From Conchocele bisecta (Eukaryota > Mollusca > Bivalvia > Lucinida > Thyasiridae): a stretch of 64,000 bases of DNA. Both the position numbers and the translations under genes were made by a program. Below are positions 34,312-44,931 of the stretch, one piece after another. The stretch covers positions 78,486,447 to 78,550,446 of the forward strand of contig CM055265.1 of NCBI GenBank assembly GCA_029237695.1, given 5' to 3'. Each line of letters opens with the position of its first letter. Position 1 is the first letter of the stretch. Under the pieces are notes generated by a model. It was not told where the DNA came from. It ran no database searches and saw nothing but the letters and a program-made list of their open reading frames with translations.

Positions 34312-34636
34312 ATGCTCCCGCCACCGAATGGTGAGGGGGGCATATAGTGTTACCGGCGTACGTACGTCCCGAAACCTTAACGCTGGGTAAATGGCTTATA
34401 ATTTCTATTTCTTTGCTCAGATCTGCTTCACATTTGACACACGCATTTCTCCAATGGTTCTCTACCGCCCTGTGACAAATCAACATTCGTCCTGTCCACG
34501 CTAAGCCCTGGGTCAAGCTCACAGACTTGGTGCATTCGAAACCTTAACGCTCGGGTAAATGGCTTATAATCAAATATGCCTCATTTTCTTTGGTTGCCAG
34601 CGGGGGCATTCGTGTGCCGACAGGCTACATTTCTAG
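34312..34636 (+). mobile_element. Helentron-like element of family Q with one internal unit
   Basis: Same ends as Q (ATGCTCCCGCCACCG; CAGCGGGGGCATTCGTGTGC, hairpin, ACATTTCTAG). Only one complete tandem unit remains, against about four in Q, so the two copies differ chiefly in unit number (325 versus 805 bp). Confidence 0.8.
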
Positions 34637-34753
34637 TTAAACTTTATAATACAGTCTTGTTGTGTTTATAAGAATATAATCAAAGCACACTTAACAAAAA
34701 AATGTTGACAATTTGTAATTTTAGTCTGAAATTTAAAGGACTGTGATTTTGAA

Positions 34754-34986
34754 TTAACCCTTTCAACACCACAGGCCTGTATAGTGGTATTGGCAAACAG
34801 TGTAGATCCAAATGAGCCGGCTCGTGACTCATCAGGATCTGCCCTTTTTGCTAGTAATTTTCATATTTTTGAGAACACCCCCGTTTCATAAATGGACTAG
34901 TCTGAAAATCATTTTGTGACGTTTGGATTGGTTGCAAAATTAGCATATCAAATTCCATTCCAGTTACTTACGGGTGAATGGGTTAA
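34754..34986. mobile_element. piggyBac-like MITE pB-3
   Basis: TTAACCCTTTCAACACCACA to GGGTGAATGGGTTAA; the central palindrome has lost a few bases (GAGCCGGCTCGTGACTCATC). Confidence 0.75.
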
Positions 34987-35282
34987 AGGGCTGTGGTACT
35001 ATGAATTTGAAACTAAGGCACTGGGGCACCCCAGCATTATACTGGGTTGTGGAAATGTCTGCTTCCACTTTCTCTCTACTAGTACATGGGTTCCTGGTTT
35101 TTGCAGAATTGTTGAACATATTAATTGTATTATTGCGGAAAGACTTCTACTAGTATACCTGCAATGTGGTGTATTTCATGGTGAATCGACCGAACCAATG
35201 GGAATATTCCACACACAATCTGCCCCGTCATGTTGGTGTCAGTAGTCCAGAACAAGTTCTAGAACATTTCACATGGATATGT
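34987..35282. other. Unassigned sequence, possible but unsupported exon
   Basis: TTTTTGCAG at 35107 is followed by an open frame reading IVEHINCIIAERLLLVYLQC to a TAG at about 35240. It cannot be phase-joined to any other exon here, so it is not called as coding. Confidence 0.3.
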
Positions 35283-35483
35283 TTTACCCTTTCATCCCTA
35301 AGTAACGGACATGGACTATTTCAGGTTAAGTCTGAGACTGTTCCATGCAGAAAAGAGGGTGATTTTGTAAAAATATCCACAAATGCTGCAGGTCCTGATA
35401 AGATGACTCGTTACGAGCCGGCTCATCTGAATCTACATTGTTTGCAAACACCGCTAAAGAGGTCTGTAGTGTTGAAAGAGTAA
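35283..35483. mobile_element. pB-3 MITE, reverse orientation, degenerate
   Basis: CCTTTCATCCCTAAGTAACG at the left; GAGCCGGCTCATCTGAATCT and GGTCTGTAGTGTTGAAAGAG at the right. Confidence 0.6.
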
Positions 35484-35605
35484 TATGTGTGTTTGCAAAT
35501 GATACAGTAAATGTATGCACATCGGCAACTGACAAAATGAGCCTCACGGTTGTGGTCGGTGTATCCTTGTATTAGCCTGCACATCTGCTTGAACAAACCG
35601 ATATT

Positions 35606-35824
35606 TGTGGCTGTGGCTGGAGAAATTATTGTGACCAGTGTAGCTCCTGATCAAATAGCACACTCCTGTAGCCTGAAAACGATATATATTGCTTGTTAGA
35701 CACATGGTGGCTATTTCATTGATGGAATGGCGAACAGTGCAGATCCTGATCAGACTGTGCGGATGCACAGGCTGATCTGGATCTACACTGGACGCAAAAC
35801 CCATAAGCCCCTGTTCTCTAGTCA
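35606..35824. mobile_element. Family C palindromic MITE
   Basis: GTGGCTGTGGCTGGAGAAAT to CCCATAAGCCCCTGTTCTCT, with the inner GCGAACAGTGCAGATCCTGA and CTGATCTGGATCTACACTGG. Confidence 0.7.
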
Positions 35825-35928
35825 AAACATTTAAAACCTTGCGCGTTGCTAGAATATCATGTATGTCAGCAGCTGACAAAGTAAGAGCTTACCATGTGTT
35901 CATGTACCATGTGAACACACAAGAGATC

Positions 35929-36362
35929 TGGGGCCCGTTTCACTAAACTTCTTACGACTAAAATGTTCGTAAATACAAATTTAAGATCGTCTGTAAATTT
36001 CAATTTATGGATTTACATTTATTGAGCATAGGCTGCATATGCAGCCTATGCTCAATAAATGTAAATCCAATAATTATTTACAAGAAAACAATGTTAATGT
36101 GAAATTTACAGACTATCATAATTTTGCACTTACGAACATTTTAGTCGTACGAAGTTTAGTGAAACGGCCCCCAGGCTTCGTACAACTAAAATTTTCGTAA
36201 GTGCAAAATTATGATAGTCTGTAAATTTCATATTAACAATGTTTTCTTATAAACACTTAGTGTATTTACATTTATTGAGCATAGGCTGCAGCCTATGCTC
36301 AATGATCGTAAGTTTGCATTTACGATCATTTTAGTCGTACAAAGTTTAGTGAAACGGGTCCC
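35929..36362. mobile_element. Two adjacent family F palindromic MITEs
   Basis: A full copy (35929-36172) is followed directly by a shorter one (36174-36362). The second has lost its outer left arm and part of the centre (GAGCATAGGCTGCAGCCTAT). Possible tandem insertion or partial duplication. Confidence 0.75.
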
Positions 36363-36619
36363 AGTTCTACAATTGTTGCCATTTTCAGGGGTGGGAATTT
36401 TCAGGATACATGTATATTCTGAAATCAGCGTTTGAGGTTCCTGATAATTGCAGAAAAATTAACATATCACAATCCATTCTAGTTATTTAGGGGTGAAATG
36501 GTCAATGGAACAGTTCACAGTCTACATGCCAGAGTCCATACCTAAGTTACTTAGGGGTGAATTCATTAGCATTAGCATCTTCAATGCTCCTACCTCTGTC
36601 CTTACGTGCAAAATATCAC

Positions 36620-37640
36620 ATACCATAGATAAGCTTTGTGTCTTCTGAGTGTTGTACTCGCTGACTTCAAATTCCATGCATATTTTATTTTTGCACATGG
36701 ATAATGAATGAGTACCGGTGTAACAGGAAATCTCCCCCCCTGGAAATTCTCCCCCACCCACCCACCATCACCACCTTCACAGACACTGTCCACAAAACTG
36801 TTAATGTATTTTCATTTACATTGTTGATATTGTGCTCAGGAGCATACAAAATGAATTTATCACATGTATTTCCAATAAAAATAAATTGTTTTCTTTTGAT
36901 ATGCCATAGCACATGTTTGATAACCTGGTGATGATAATTAATTGATTGATTTATAAAAATAATTTATTCAAACTGCTAAAAAAATTCCGGCCCAAATAAG
37001 TGAGTTTTCAACATTTTTAGAGCATTTTTACTTCTCTTTTGAAAGTTAACCCTTACACCGCTGTCTTACAACATGCTTCTGGAAATGATTTTGAAGTGCT
37101 GTCAAACCATGTTTTTATTGAGAAATAATTCCAGCACAAAAATATTTACACAATTCCCTAACATTCGATTGGTCCGTAGCAAGTCTCTGTCCAAAATTTA
37201 TATCCCAATAAACTCCCATGCTGAACTACTTTCCGTAACCGTCAGGCGCGTGTTAAAATAATTCTTAAGAAAACGAAAAATAAACACATTTTACTGATGA
37301 ATTTATTTAAAATGCTGGAATTATAAGGAATGAATGGCCTTTTTGTGGAATTTATCGGGGATATAAACTTGGAAAAGTCGCGGGAATACTGGACGAGGCC
37401 TTCCGGCCTTTGTCCAGTATTCCCGCGACTTTTCTAAGTTTATACCCCGATAAATTCCACAAAAAGGCCATTCATTCCTATAATATGTCAAGGTATAAAA
37501 GCCACAGCAGCCGACTATTGTTGTGTGTAGCAGTCTAAGGGTTAATGAGTATTTCTAAATTGATGTATTCACTATTGAGTATTTTGTGCTCCCAATTTTG
37601 AAAACCAATTTGTATTCAGCTAAAATAAATGTGTATAATA
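36620..37640. mobile_element. Family K MITE split by a pB-1 MITE that is itself split by element E
   Basis: K begins near GATAAGCTTTGTGTCTTCTG and ends near CAGCTAAAATAAATGTG. A pB-1 copy (37046-37545, TTAACCCTTACACCG to CTAAGGGTTAA) lies within it. Inside that is element E at 37127-37484. The three layers can be dated relative to one another: K first, then pB-1, then E. Confidence 0.7.
37127..37484. mobile_element. Composite palindromic element E (copy 1)
   Basis: A segment with inverted ends AATTCCAGCA and TGCTGGAATTATAA is joined to a palindrome whose arms of about 65 bp (GGAATGAATGGCCTTTTTGT inward) meet on GGCCTTCCGGCC. Nearly identical copies at 56884 and, reversed, 62096 suggest recent movement. 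Confidence 0.75.
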
Positions 37641-37646
37641 CATAGA

Positions 37647-37789
37647 GAATACCAGGCTAGTGTCTTTGATATCAAGTTTATCAGGCAAGGCTAGGAAACA
37701 TGTAGGAATTCCGAGGTTTGCCGAGGAATTGCTATTGTTTCCGAGCCAAGCCTGATAAACTTGATATCAAAAGACACTAGCCTAGTATT
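37647..37789. repeat. Palindrome
   Basis: GAATACCAGGCTAGTGTCTT and TGATATCAAGTTTATCAGGC are repeated in inverse on the right, around a centre with GGAATTCCGAGG. Family not otherwise seen in the window. Confidence 0.65.
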
Positions 37790-38160
37790 CTATTTATCAG
37801 GTAGCGTTTTATGCTCGAAAATGACCACAGATGACGTCGTTGAGAAATGGAGCTTGTACGTTGCGTCCTTACACTGACGTCATTCGGTAACCCGACCAAT
37901 GAAATGTCAGTTTTCACTTCATTGTAACCCAGATGTTCGTACCAGGTCAATGCCTGGTACAACAATATGTTATCGGTCAGTAAGTATTCGGTCAATACAA
38001 GGCAGGTTACTTGATAAATCAATATATACTTTATCTGGGACTTGGACCACTATGAGACATGCATGACTCGAGTTACATTGAACTACATTTCACTTTTTAA
38101 AAATGAATAGTCGCTGTCTGTCCAAGTTTTGCGTTACAGTTTTCAGACTACCTACTGTCT

Positions 38161-38301
38161 CAGGGATTCCGCTGGCGATCGCCACTTTCGCAATTGGCGA
38201 TAAAAATAAACAATTGGCGATAAAAAATTACAATTTTCGAAAAAAAATCGCCACTTCCAAAATAAAAGTGGTGATTTTTTTTTTCCCCAGCGGAATCCCT
38301 G
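38161..38301. mobile_element. Small CAGGG-type MITE with target duplication
   Basis: 141 bp with inverted ends CAGGGATTCCGCTGG and CCAGCGGAATCCCTG, flanked by CTGTCT on both sides (38155 and 38302). Inside, AATTGGCGATAAAAA is repeated. It interrupts a D-type tandem unit (38090-38400). Confidence 0.85.
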
Positions 38302-38399
38302 CTGTCTATGCTACCATAGGTCGGATTGGATTGAAACTTCATATACTTGTTTGCCACCATCCATATTTTCATTCAAAAGCCAACCATGTGGCCCATGTG

Positions 38400-39389
38400 C
38401 TTCAGGTCAAATAACAGAGATTTGTGTTCAATTTTTAAAAAAAATACGTTCATCTGGATTTCACCATTAAATAAATGGTGTATAATATTTTGACCAATTT
38501 CAGTTGATAGTCTTACTGTCTAATGTTAGAGTACTGAATGTCAATAACACAAGCAGTGGGTTCAATCCCCGCTCTCTAAAATACATTTATAGCACTTTCT
38601 ATTGTTATTTCTATTCGTTTGAATACTATTTTGAGACTGAGGTGAGGTCTCTTTTCAACCCTTTTCATGCTGAGGATACGCCATTCTGTTTGCGGAAATT
38701 CTTTTTCAAATGCCGTAATCCCCAGTTTTCTGATCATGTCCAGATTATTACGTGACGTCCCACTGTCCCAATTCTTTGCATGTAGGGCAGAGCCTGCCAG
38801 CTGTCACATAGGTGTTTTGCTTTTTGTGTCTGCGGCTGGAGAAATGGGGCTTATGGGTTTAGCGACCAGTGTAGATCCAGATCAGCCTGTGCATCCGCAC
38901 AGGCTGATCAGGATCTGCACTGGTCGCCATTCCACCATTGAAACACACCATGCATCTAACAAGCCATGTACACAGTGATTAACTTACAGTAAATACACAC
39001 ATTTTTTGAATTTTACACCAAAATTTTTCCATAGGATGACTGACACGTCATTTTTTCCAGAAGATTTCAATTTGATGCACAAACTCATAACTGTAGATAA
39101 ATCACTGAGATCATTATCACACTACAGAATTGTGCTGTTTGATCAGGATCTACACTGGTCACAAATCCCATAAGCCCCATTTATCCAGTCACAGCCACAT
39201 TTAATTGGTGCAGTTGGTTATAAAACGGAACAAGATCAGGAACACTCACTATAATAGACATTTCGGTGTGTGAGAAATCGTGTCACTTGGCATATTGTAC
39301 CAGTATAGATAAAATGGAGCTTGCAACGTTTTTGTCGACCGCTTTTACACATTTCAACATTGTGATCCGCCCGGGTATCTATCATGGTT
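38400..39389. other. Fragments of SINE-1 and family C
   Basis: 38510-38590 has a SINE-like GGGTTCAATCCCCGC. 38828-38955 is a family C copy whose centre is the hairpin CCTGTGCATCCGCACAGG. 39143-39203 is a C end. No gene is seen. Confidence 0.5.
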
Positions 39390-39781
39390 CAGGGCTCCAG
39401 ATAAGGAATTAGTTATTGAGTATTTTTGAAGCAATGATTGGTTATTTCAAAATTTTAATTGGGTTAAATAAAATCACACTGCTGTTTACACATCAACATA
39501 CAGCAATTATTGAATAGTTTGCTTCAAAATGAAAACATGTCTTGGCATTTCATTATAATTGTCTTATTGGAGACAATTCTAATGAAATACCAAGATGTGT
39601 TTTCATGGAAAATAAGAAAAATATGCTATATTTGTGGTCTGTGTATTGTTTTCTGCAGCATATTAAAGGTACCACAACATTTTTATTGCTTTTTGATACT
39701 CGCTACTTCTGATTTAAATTGGGTTTTTGGCAATTTTATTTGGGTATTTAAGCAAATACGCAGCTTATCTGGAGCTCTGAG
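39390..39781. mobile_element. Family J MITE (full copy)
   Basis: Inverted ends CAGGGCTCCAGATAAG and CTTATCTGGAGCTCTG; palindromic interior centred on CTTATTGGAGACAATTC. Confidence 0.8.
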
Positions 39782-39825
39782 GTTGATGGTGTGTCTAAAA
39801 CCTGATCAGAGCTTCATGACCCTTT

Positions 39826-41300
39826 CTGTCTAAAGTATAACATACGTTACATGTACTTCCTGATTTCAAATTCAATGCGTAATTAATTTTTGCACATGGA
39901 TTACTGATTTTATCACGTGTGTCGGTATGTACATGTCTTCAATATCAAATATGTTATATGTCTGGGACTTTCATTATGTCTCCCCCATGAATGGGGAGAC
40001 ATATTGGTTTTGGCTTGGTTGTCTGTATGTCCGTCCGTCCGTCCGTCCGTCTGTCTGTCCGTCACAAAATTTGTGTCGTGCATATCTCCAAAAGTATTTC
40101 AGTTACAGTCGCGAAACTTTACAGGAATACTTGTCATCGTGTGAAGTTGCGCACCTGGGGTTTTACATGCGGATTAATCCTGTATTCAAGGAGTTATGGC
40201 CCTTGACTTAGTGAAAAGTGGGGATTTTCAACTTGTGTCGCGCGTATCACCAAAAGTATTTAAGTTAAAGTCGCGAAACTTTACAGGAATACTGGTCATC
40301 GTGTGAAGTTGTGCACCTGGGGTTTTACATGCGGATTCATCCTGTATTTACGGAATTATGGCCCTTGACTTAGTGAAAAGTGGGGATTTTCAACTTGTGT
40401 CGCGCGTATCACCAAAGGTATTTAAGTTAAAGTCGCGAAACTTTACAGGAATACTGGTCATCGTGTGAAGTTGCGCACCTGGGGTTTTACATGCGGATTC
40501 ATCCTGTATTTACGGAATTATGGCCCTTGACTTAGTGAAAAGTGGGGATTTTCAACTTGTGTCACTCGTATCTCCAAAAGTATTTCAGTTAGAGTCGCGA
40601 AACTTTACAGGAATACTGGTCATCATGTGAAATTGCGCACCTGGGGTTTTAGATGTGGATTCATCCCGTATTCATGGAGTTATGGCCCTTGACTTGGTGA
40701 AAAGTGGGGATTTTCAACTTGTGTCGCGAGTATCTCCAAAAGTATTTCAGTTATTAGAGTCGTGAAACTTTACAGGAATACTGGTCATCGTGTGAAGTTG
40801 CGCACCTGGGGTAATAGATGCGGATTCATCCTGTATTCACAGAGTTATGGCCCTTGACTTAGTGAAAAGTGGAGATATTCAACTTGTGTCGCGCGTATCT
40901 TCAAAAGTATGCAGAAAATACAAGGTAGCTACATATATGCTGTTGCTGCCTTAAATTCTACTTTTCCAAGTCCTGATAACATGCAGTGGTGGTATTGGGG
41001 GAGACATATGGTTTTGTCTGAAAAACAATCCTCTAGTTTTAATTCGTTATTGTTTTGTTAGCTATATTAATTAATCACTGGTCAGGATAACGCTCGTATA
41101 TTTTTCAAACTGTTGGCTTTTTAGCTCATTTAAGCGATTTTTTTTTCACTTTTAGTCTTTAGAGTTTTTATTCCTTACTTTGAAAGCAAATGAGTATTTG
41201 TAAATTGTTGGGAGTATTTTGTACTCTCACAAATCAGTTCTTATTCAGCTAAAATAAATATGTGTAAAGTACATCAATATATGGCTTATATATTGCTCCT
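39826..41300. mobile_element. Family K MITE split by Helentron-like element Y
   Basis: K sequence (CTGATTTCAAATTCAATGCG; right part GTACTCTCACAAATCAGTTC) is interrupted at 39975/41037. Confidence 0.6.
39976..41036 (+). mobile_element. Helentron-like element Y with about five 160-bp units
   Basis: 5' ATGTCTCCCCCATGAATGGG; inverted partner GGGGGAGACATATGG; then CTGAAAAACAATCCTCTAG before TTTT. After a (GTCC)n stretch the unit CTCCAAAAGTATTTCAGTTA with GTGAAGTTGCGCACCTGGGG repeats about five times. Units carry ATGGCCCTTGACTT. No gene inside. Confidence 0.85.
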
Positions 41301-41364
41301 GTACTGGTCAGAAACAGGCAAGTTATTAGGTTGATTTTATCTGGTATCCAGTTTGTCAGAATAT

Positions 41365-41711
41365 TTATTGTTTACCCTAGTTTCTCGACCAATGAATGAA
41401 CATAATTTCGTCTCAATTAATCGCATATTAAGACGCTTTCGCCAATATCTATTAAATTAATCATTAAATTTTCAGCCGCTATATTTAGAACGGATTTTAC
41501 GCCTTGTCATCAGTTCACGAGACTCGCAGGATATTACCGCACACACACGCGCTCACTTCGTGTCACACCGCCAATCACATGCATGTTTAGGGGCTGAGCT
41601 TCACGACTGGGCTAGGTAAACAATAAGGTTGTTATAGTTCACATACTAACGCTCGCTAATTAGCGCTCGCTCGAAATTAATTTATTAAAAATTCAATATG
41701 TGAACTATAAC
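41365..41711. mobile_element. Palindrome-ended element and adjacent hairpin
   Basis: TTATTGTTTACCCTAG and CTAGGTAAACAATAA are inverted ends 262 bp apart (41365-41626). Next to it GTTATAGTTCACATA (41632) pairs with TATGTGAACTATAAC (41697). Confidence 0.65.
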
Positions 41712-42185
41712 TATAACTATTACTTATTTTTTACCTGTATAAGGTACAATGGAACGGAAGTTAATGTATAAATCCGAATTTTATTTATAGTACATGTAGA
41801 ATTAATGGAGTTTTGATGACTGCTATGTGGCACCAATATGTAAGTTGTCGATTAGAACTTTCAGATAGTATACCTGGTATATGGGCCACCGGATGATAAA
41901 AGAGACTTTGCAATATTTGCGAGTAGCATAGCACCTCATCAGTCTGCACATTTGGGCAGTTGGGCCGCTGGATGACAAAAGGGACCTTGTAGCGTATGCG
42001 AACAGCATAGCCCCTGATCAGACTGCGCATCCGCGCAGTCTGATCAGGGCCTATGCTGTTCGCCATTCAGTCATCGATGTAGTTTTGTTATCCTCAGCAT
42101 ATGTATTAGACAATGAGTGTACTGTGTGACCGTTCAACTTGGTCATACAATGTACAGGTAGGTACTAGTATGTATCTAAGATGTC
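41712..42185. other. Intergenic sequence with a family C-like hairpin
   Basis: 42004-42050: CTGATCAGACTGCGCATCCG and its inverse form a strong hairpin. No coding feature. Confidence 0.5.
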
Positions 42186-42273
42186 ATAAGAAACCTTTCC
42201 TCAGCCTGCGGCCCATGTAGCTTAGTTTTATCTCGTAACCAGCAGAAGCTTATTGGATATCGCGGAAGCAGGT
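42186..42273 (+). promoter_or_regulatory. Possible non-coding first exon of DCAF11
   Basis: A non-repetitive stretch ends in CGCGGAAGCAGGTG followed by the strong donor GTAAGATTT. The next good acceptor, ATTGCAG at 44702, is 21 bp before the DCAF11 ATG. A 5' UTR intron would join them. There is no TATA box or other proof of transcription; this is inference. Confidence 0.25.
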
Positions 42274-42506
42274 GGTAAGATTTGTTGTTGCTTTTTTTTT
42301 TTTGTAACAAAATAAGTTAATATTATGTGATTAGCCGTATATACTGCTTTGTGATTGACATTTTGGATGTACTGGTTTAATTACGAAAATTTCATAAATT
42401 TGCAGCTGTTCTTTCAGCCATTACTGACATTTATTGATTATTCCAGCTGATTGTTTTTTGTTTTCTTTTGTGAGTTGTTCACTACGTCACTGTTGATGTA
42501 TGCACC

Positions 42507-42735
42507 TTAACCCTTAGACCGCTACACACGACAATTGTCGTCTGCTGTTGCTTTTATATCTTGCTTTTCTCAATAAAAACATGGTTTGACAGCACTTCAG
42601 AATCATTTCCAATGGAAATGATTCTGAAGTGCTGTCAAACCATGTTGTAAATTATTCTAAAGTGCTGTCAAAGCATGTTTTTGATGATAAAAATGGAAAA
42701 TGGAAAATAAAAAGCAGACGGCAAAAAATTAAGCA
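42507..42735. mobile_element. piggyBac-like palindromic MITE pB-1
   Basis: TTAACCCTTAGACCGCTACA at the left, centre AATGGAAATGATTCTGAAGT, right arm eroded after GCAGACGGCAAAAAATTAAG. Confidence 0.75.
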
Positions 42736-43156
42736 ATTCAAGCCCCAAGAAAGTTTTGTAATATGGAAATTGACAAATTATATCAAATAAACAATAGTCT
42801 TTCAATCCATGGTTGGAACAGAACAAAAACTTGGCAGGGATCATTTACAGTGCGAAGTGGGCGAACTTTTCTCTAAATTGTCTGACTTCTCCCTATTTTG
42901 AGTTGAGGGAGAAGATTTTTACTACATGTATATAAAACAGAAATTTTGGGGGAAAAAAATGGAAAATTTTCTCAAATTTTTAGTGAAAACTTCTCCCTAT
43001 TTTGAAGGGCTAGCTTGAACCCTGAAACGTTTTCTATTCCAACTTGTGAAAGTGAAAGTAGAATCTCTGTTGAATGTTATGGGAATCCATGTCTAAATAT
43101 ACGTGTCAGGTGATGACCACGCGCGCACCGGTGTGACATCACATGTTACAAGACCT
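42736..43156. repeat. Family G copy (CTTGAACCCTG end)
   Basis: CTTCTCCCTATTTTGAGTTG, GAGGGAGAAG and the right end GGCTAGCTTGAACCCTG (to about 43024). A second copy lies inside the family A element at 43157. Confidence 0.55.
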
Positions 43157-43674
43157 GTAGCCGATTTCACCAACGTTACAAAGTATACTTTTCTTGCAAA
43201 GTATACTTTGAGGGAGTAATCATTTATTTTCCCAGAAATGCATTATGTCATATAGAACTAACGACTGCATATATTTGATGATCATAAATGCGCTAATCCC
43301 ACCAAATAGGCGTGTCAAATTGGATCGCATCGATTGTTTGATGACCCCTGGTGTGTACACATAGAGTTTACAGTTACGCGATAACCATAAGAGAAATGTT
43401 CAGTGAAATTATGATTTTTTATCACTTCTCCCTAATTTTGCCTCACTTCTCCCTATTTTTCCAGGAGGGAGAAGTCACTTCTCCCTAAATGTTTGGCCTA
43501 GCTTGAACCCTGTATTATACTGAATTTATTACATTATCACAGCCAAAATGGCTGTGATAATGTAATAATTTCAGTATAATAAAAATTAATAAATTTATCC
43601 TAAAATTGAAATATCTCCCTCAAAGTATACTTTGCTAGATAAATATACTTTGCAATGTTGGTGAAATAGGCTAC
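43157..43674. mobile_element. Family A MITE split by a family G insertion
   Basis: Left arm to about 43282 and right arm from about 43513 belong to family A. Between them is a segment with CACTTCTCCCTATTTTTCCA, the palindrome GGGAGAAGTCACTTCTCCC and the G end CTAGCTTGAACCCTG. Some family A sequence next to the break is missing. Confidence 0.75.
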
Positions 43675-44212
43675 AGAAGATGCCGTCAGACAGTACTGAG
43701 GCATGGTATGCCAGTGTCGTTGCCGCAGATACCGTCACGCGAGTTGTGATGTCACATTTTCGTGCAGATTGTCTGTTTTGAAATTAGTTATTTTGAAAAT
43801 TACTTGCAAACAGTGCAGATCCTGATGGGATGGCTCGTTTCCAATGGAAATGATTCTAAAATTCTGCCAAACCATGTTTTTATTGAGAAAGAAGACAAAA
43901 TATAAACCAACACAGGCGCGTAACCAGGATCTTGTTGAGGGGGTTGCGCATTGAACGGCGATAGCCGCAAATTGTGTAGGGGGGGTCCGGGGGCATGCCC
44001 CCACCCCCCCCTGAAATTTTCATTTTACGAAAGGTAGTTCTTATTTTATCTATGTGTACACACCTGGCCAAAGTTTCCTTCATTCTAAGGGTTAATTACA
44101 CTTGTTTACTCAAAGACTGAGGAAAATACGTTCAGTTAACAAACATTTGAGTTAACAAGTTATTACATGTATATAGGAAACATGTTGATTTTGAGTTAAT
44201 CAGTAGTTTGAC
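43675..44212. repeat. MITE fragments and a C-rich palindrome
   Basis: 43795-43905 joins a pB-3 piece (GCAAACAGTGCAGATCCTGA) to a pB-1 centre (CAATGGAAATGATTCTAAAA). 43965-44015 is GGGGTCCGGGGGCATGCCCC-like and self-complementary, next to CGTAACCAGGATC. The latter may be the end of a further element type. Confidence 0.5.
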
Positions 44213-44414
44213 TTAACCCTTATAATGCTGAATTAAATTTGTCGTCTGCTGTATATATATTTTTTTATTTTCCATGTTCCTCATTAAAACATGGTTTAAC
44301 AACACTTTAGAAATGATTCTAAAGTGCTGTCAAATCATGTTCTACTTGAGAAACAAAGACAAAATATACATGTACTATAACAGCAGACGAGAATTTACGT
44401 TTCCCGTGTTTTAA
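44213..44414. mobile_element. piggyBac-like MITE, family pB-2
   Basis: TTAACCCTTATAATGCTGAA at the left and CGTTTCCCGTGTTTTAA at the right, with a shared pB-1-like centre (AGAAATGATTCTAAAGTGCT). Copies at 61310 and 61611. It shares its right TTAA with the next element. Confidence 0.75.
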
Positions 44415-44659
44415 CCCTTACACCGCTATCTTAATTTCTTGTCGTCTGCTGTTTATTTTCTATTTTCCATTTTTATCATCAAAAACATGCTTTGACAGCA
44501 CTTTAGAATAATTTACAACATGCTTTGACAGCACTTCAGAATCATTTCCATTGGAAATGATTCTGAAGTGCTGTCAAACCATGTTTTTATTGAGAAATAA
44601 GGCAAGATATAAAAGCAACAGCAGACGACAATTTTTGCGTGAAGTGGTCTAAGGGTTAA
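44411..44659. mobile_element. piggyBac-like palindromic MITE pB-1, 64 bp upstream of the DCAF11 start
   Basis: TTAACCCTTACACCGCTATC to GGTCTAAGGGTTAA. Centre TTTCCATTGGAAATGATTCT. With the pB-2 element it fills the immediate upstream region of the gene, so any proximal promoter must lie in, or upstream of, MITE DNA. Confidence 0.8.
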
Positions 44660-44722
44660 CGTTTTACGAGAGTTTCAGGTAACAAGTGTAGACTGTATTG
44701 CAGATGAACCGAGAATGGTTAC

Positions 44723-44931
44723 ATGGGTTCTAGCCACTCGTCCCGTCGTCGCCGCAATCGTCGTAGAATGAGCGGCTCGCTCGATCACACTCCTGCACAG
44801 CGACAAGTTGATCACAGCGCGAGTCACAGTCGAAACAATGACACCGGCGAAGTCGATGAGGCAACAGCTACCGACAGCGATGTAAACACAAGCGCGGACC
44901 TACCATCCATTCTGGCTTACCTTATTCGAAG
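44723..44931 (+). CDS. DCAF11: DCAF11 (WDR23), exon 1: N-terminus of the CUL4-DDB1 substrate receptor
   Basis: DCAF11 is a WD40 protein that brings substrates to the CUL4-DDB1 ubiquitin ligase; its nematode orthologue WDR-23 restrains the Nrf-type factor SKN-1. Here 69 codons plus two bases run to the donor GTTAGT. Residues 1-7 are MGSSHSS, 8-15 are an almost pure arginine run, 35-58 are an acidic Ser/Thr linker, and 60-69 read LPSILAYLIR. From memory, human DCAF11 also begins MGS and has LAYLLRRGQVRL at the matching place; that likeness and the next two exons make the call. In-frame TGA at 44705 lies just upstream, so ATG 44723 is the start. MGXXXS fits an N-myristoylation signal. The WD40 repeats are outside the window. 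The exon is CpG-rich, unlike its surroundings. Confidence 0.85.

Noticed and set aside
35107..35240. Exon after TTTTTGCAG
   Set aside because: The peptide looks plausible but the phase does not fit gene 1 exon h, and no partner exon was found.
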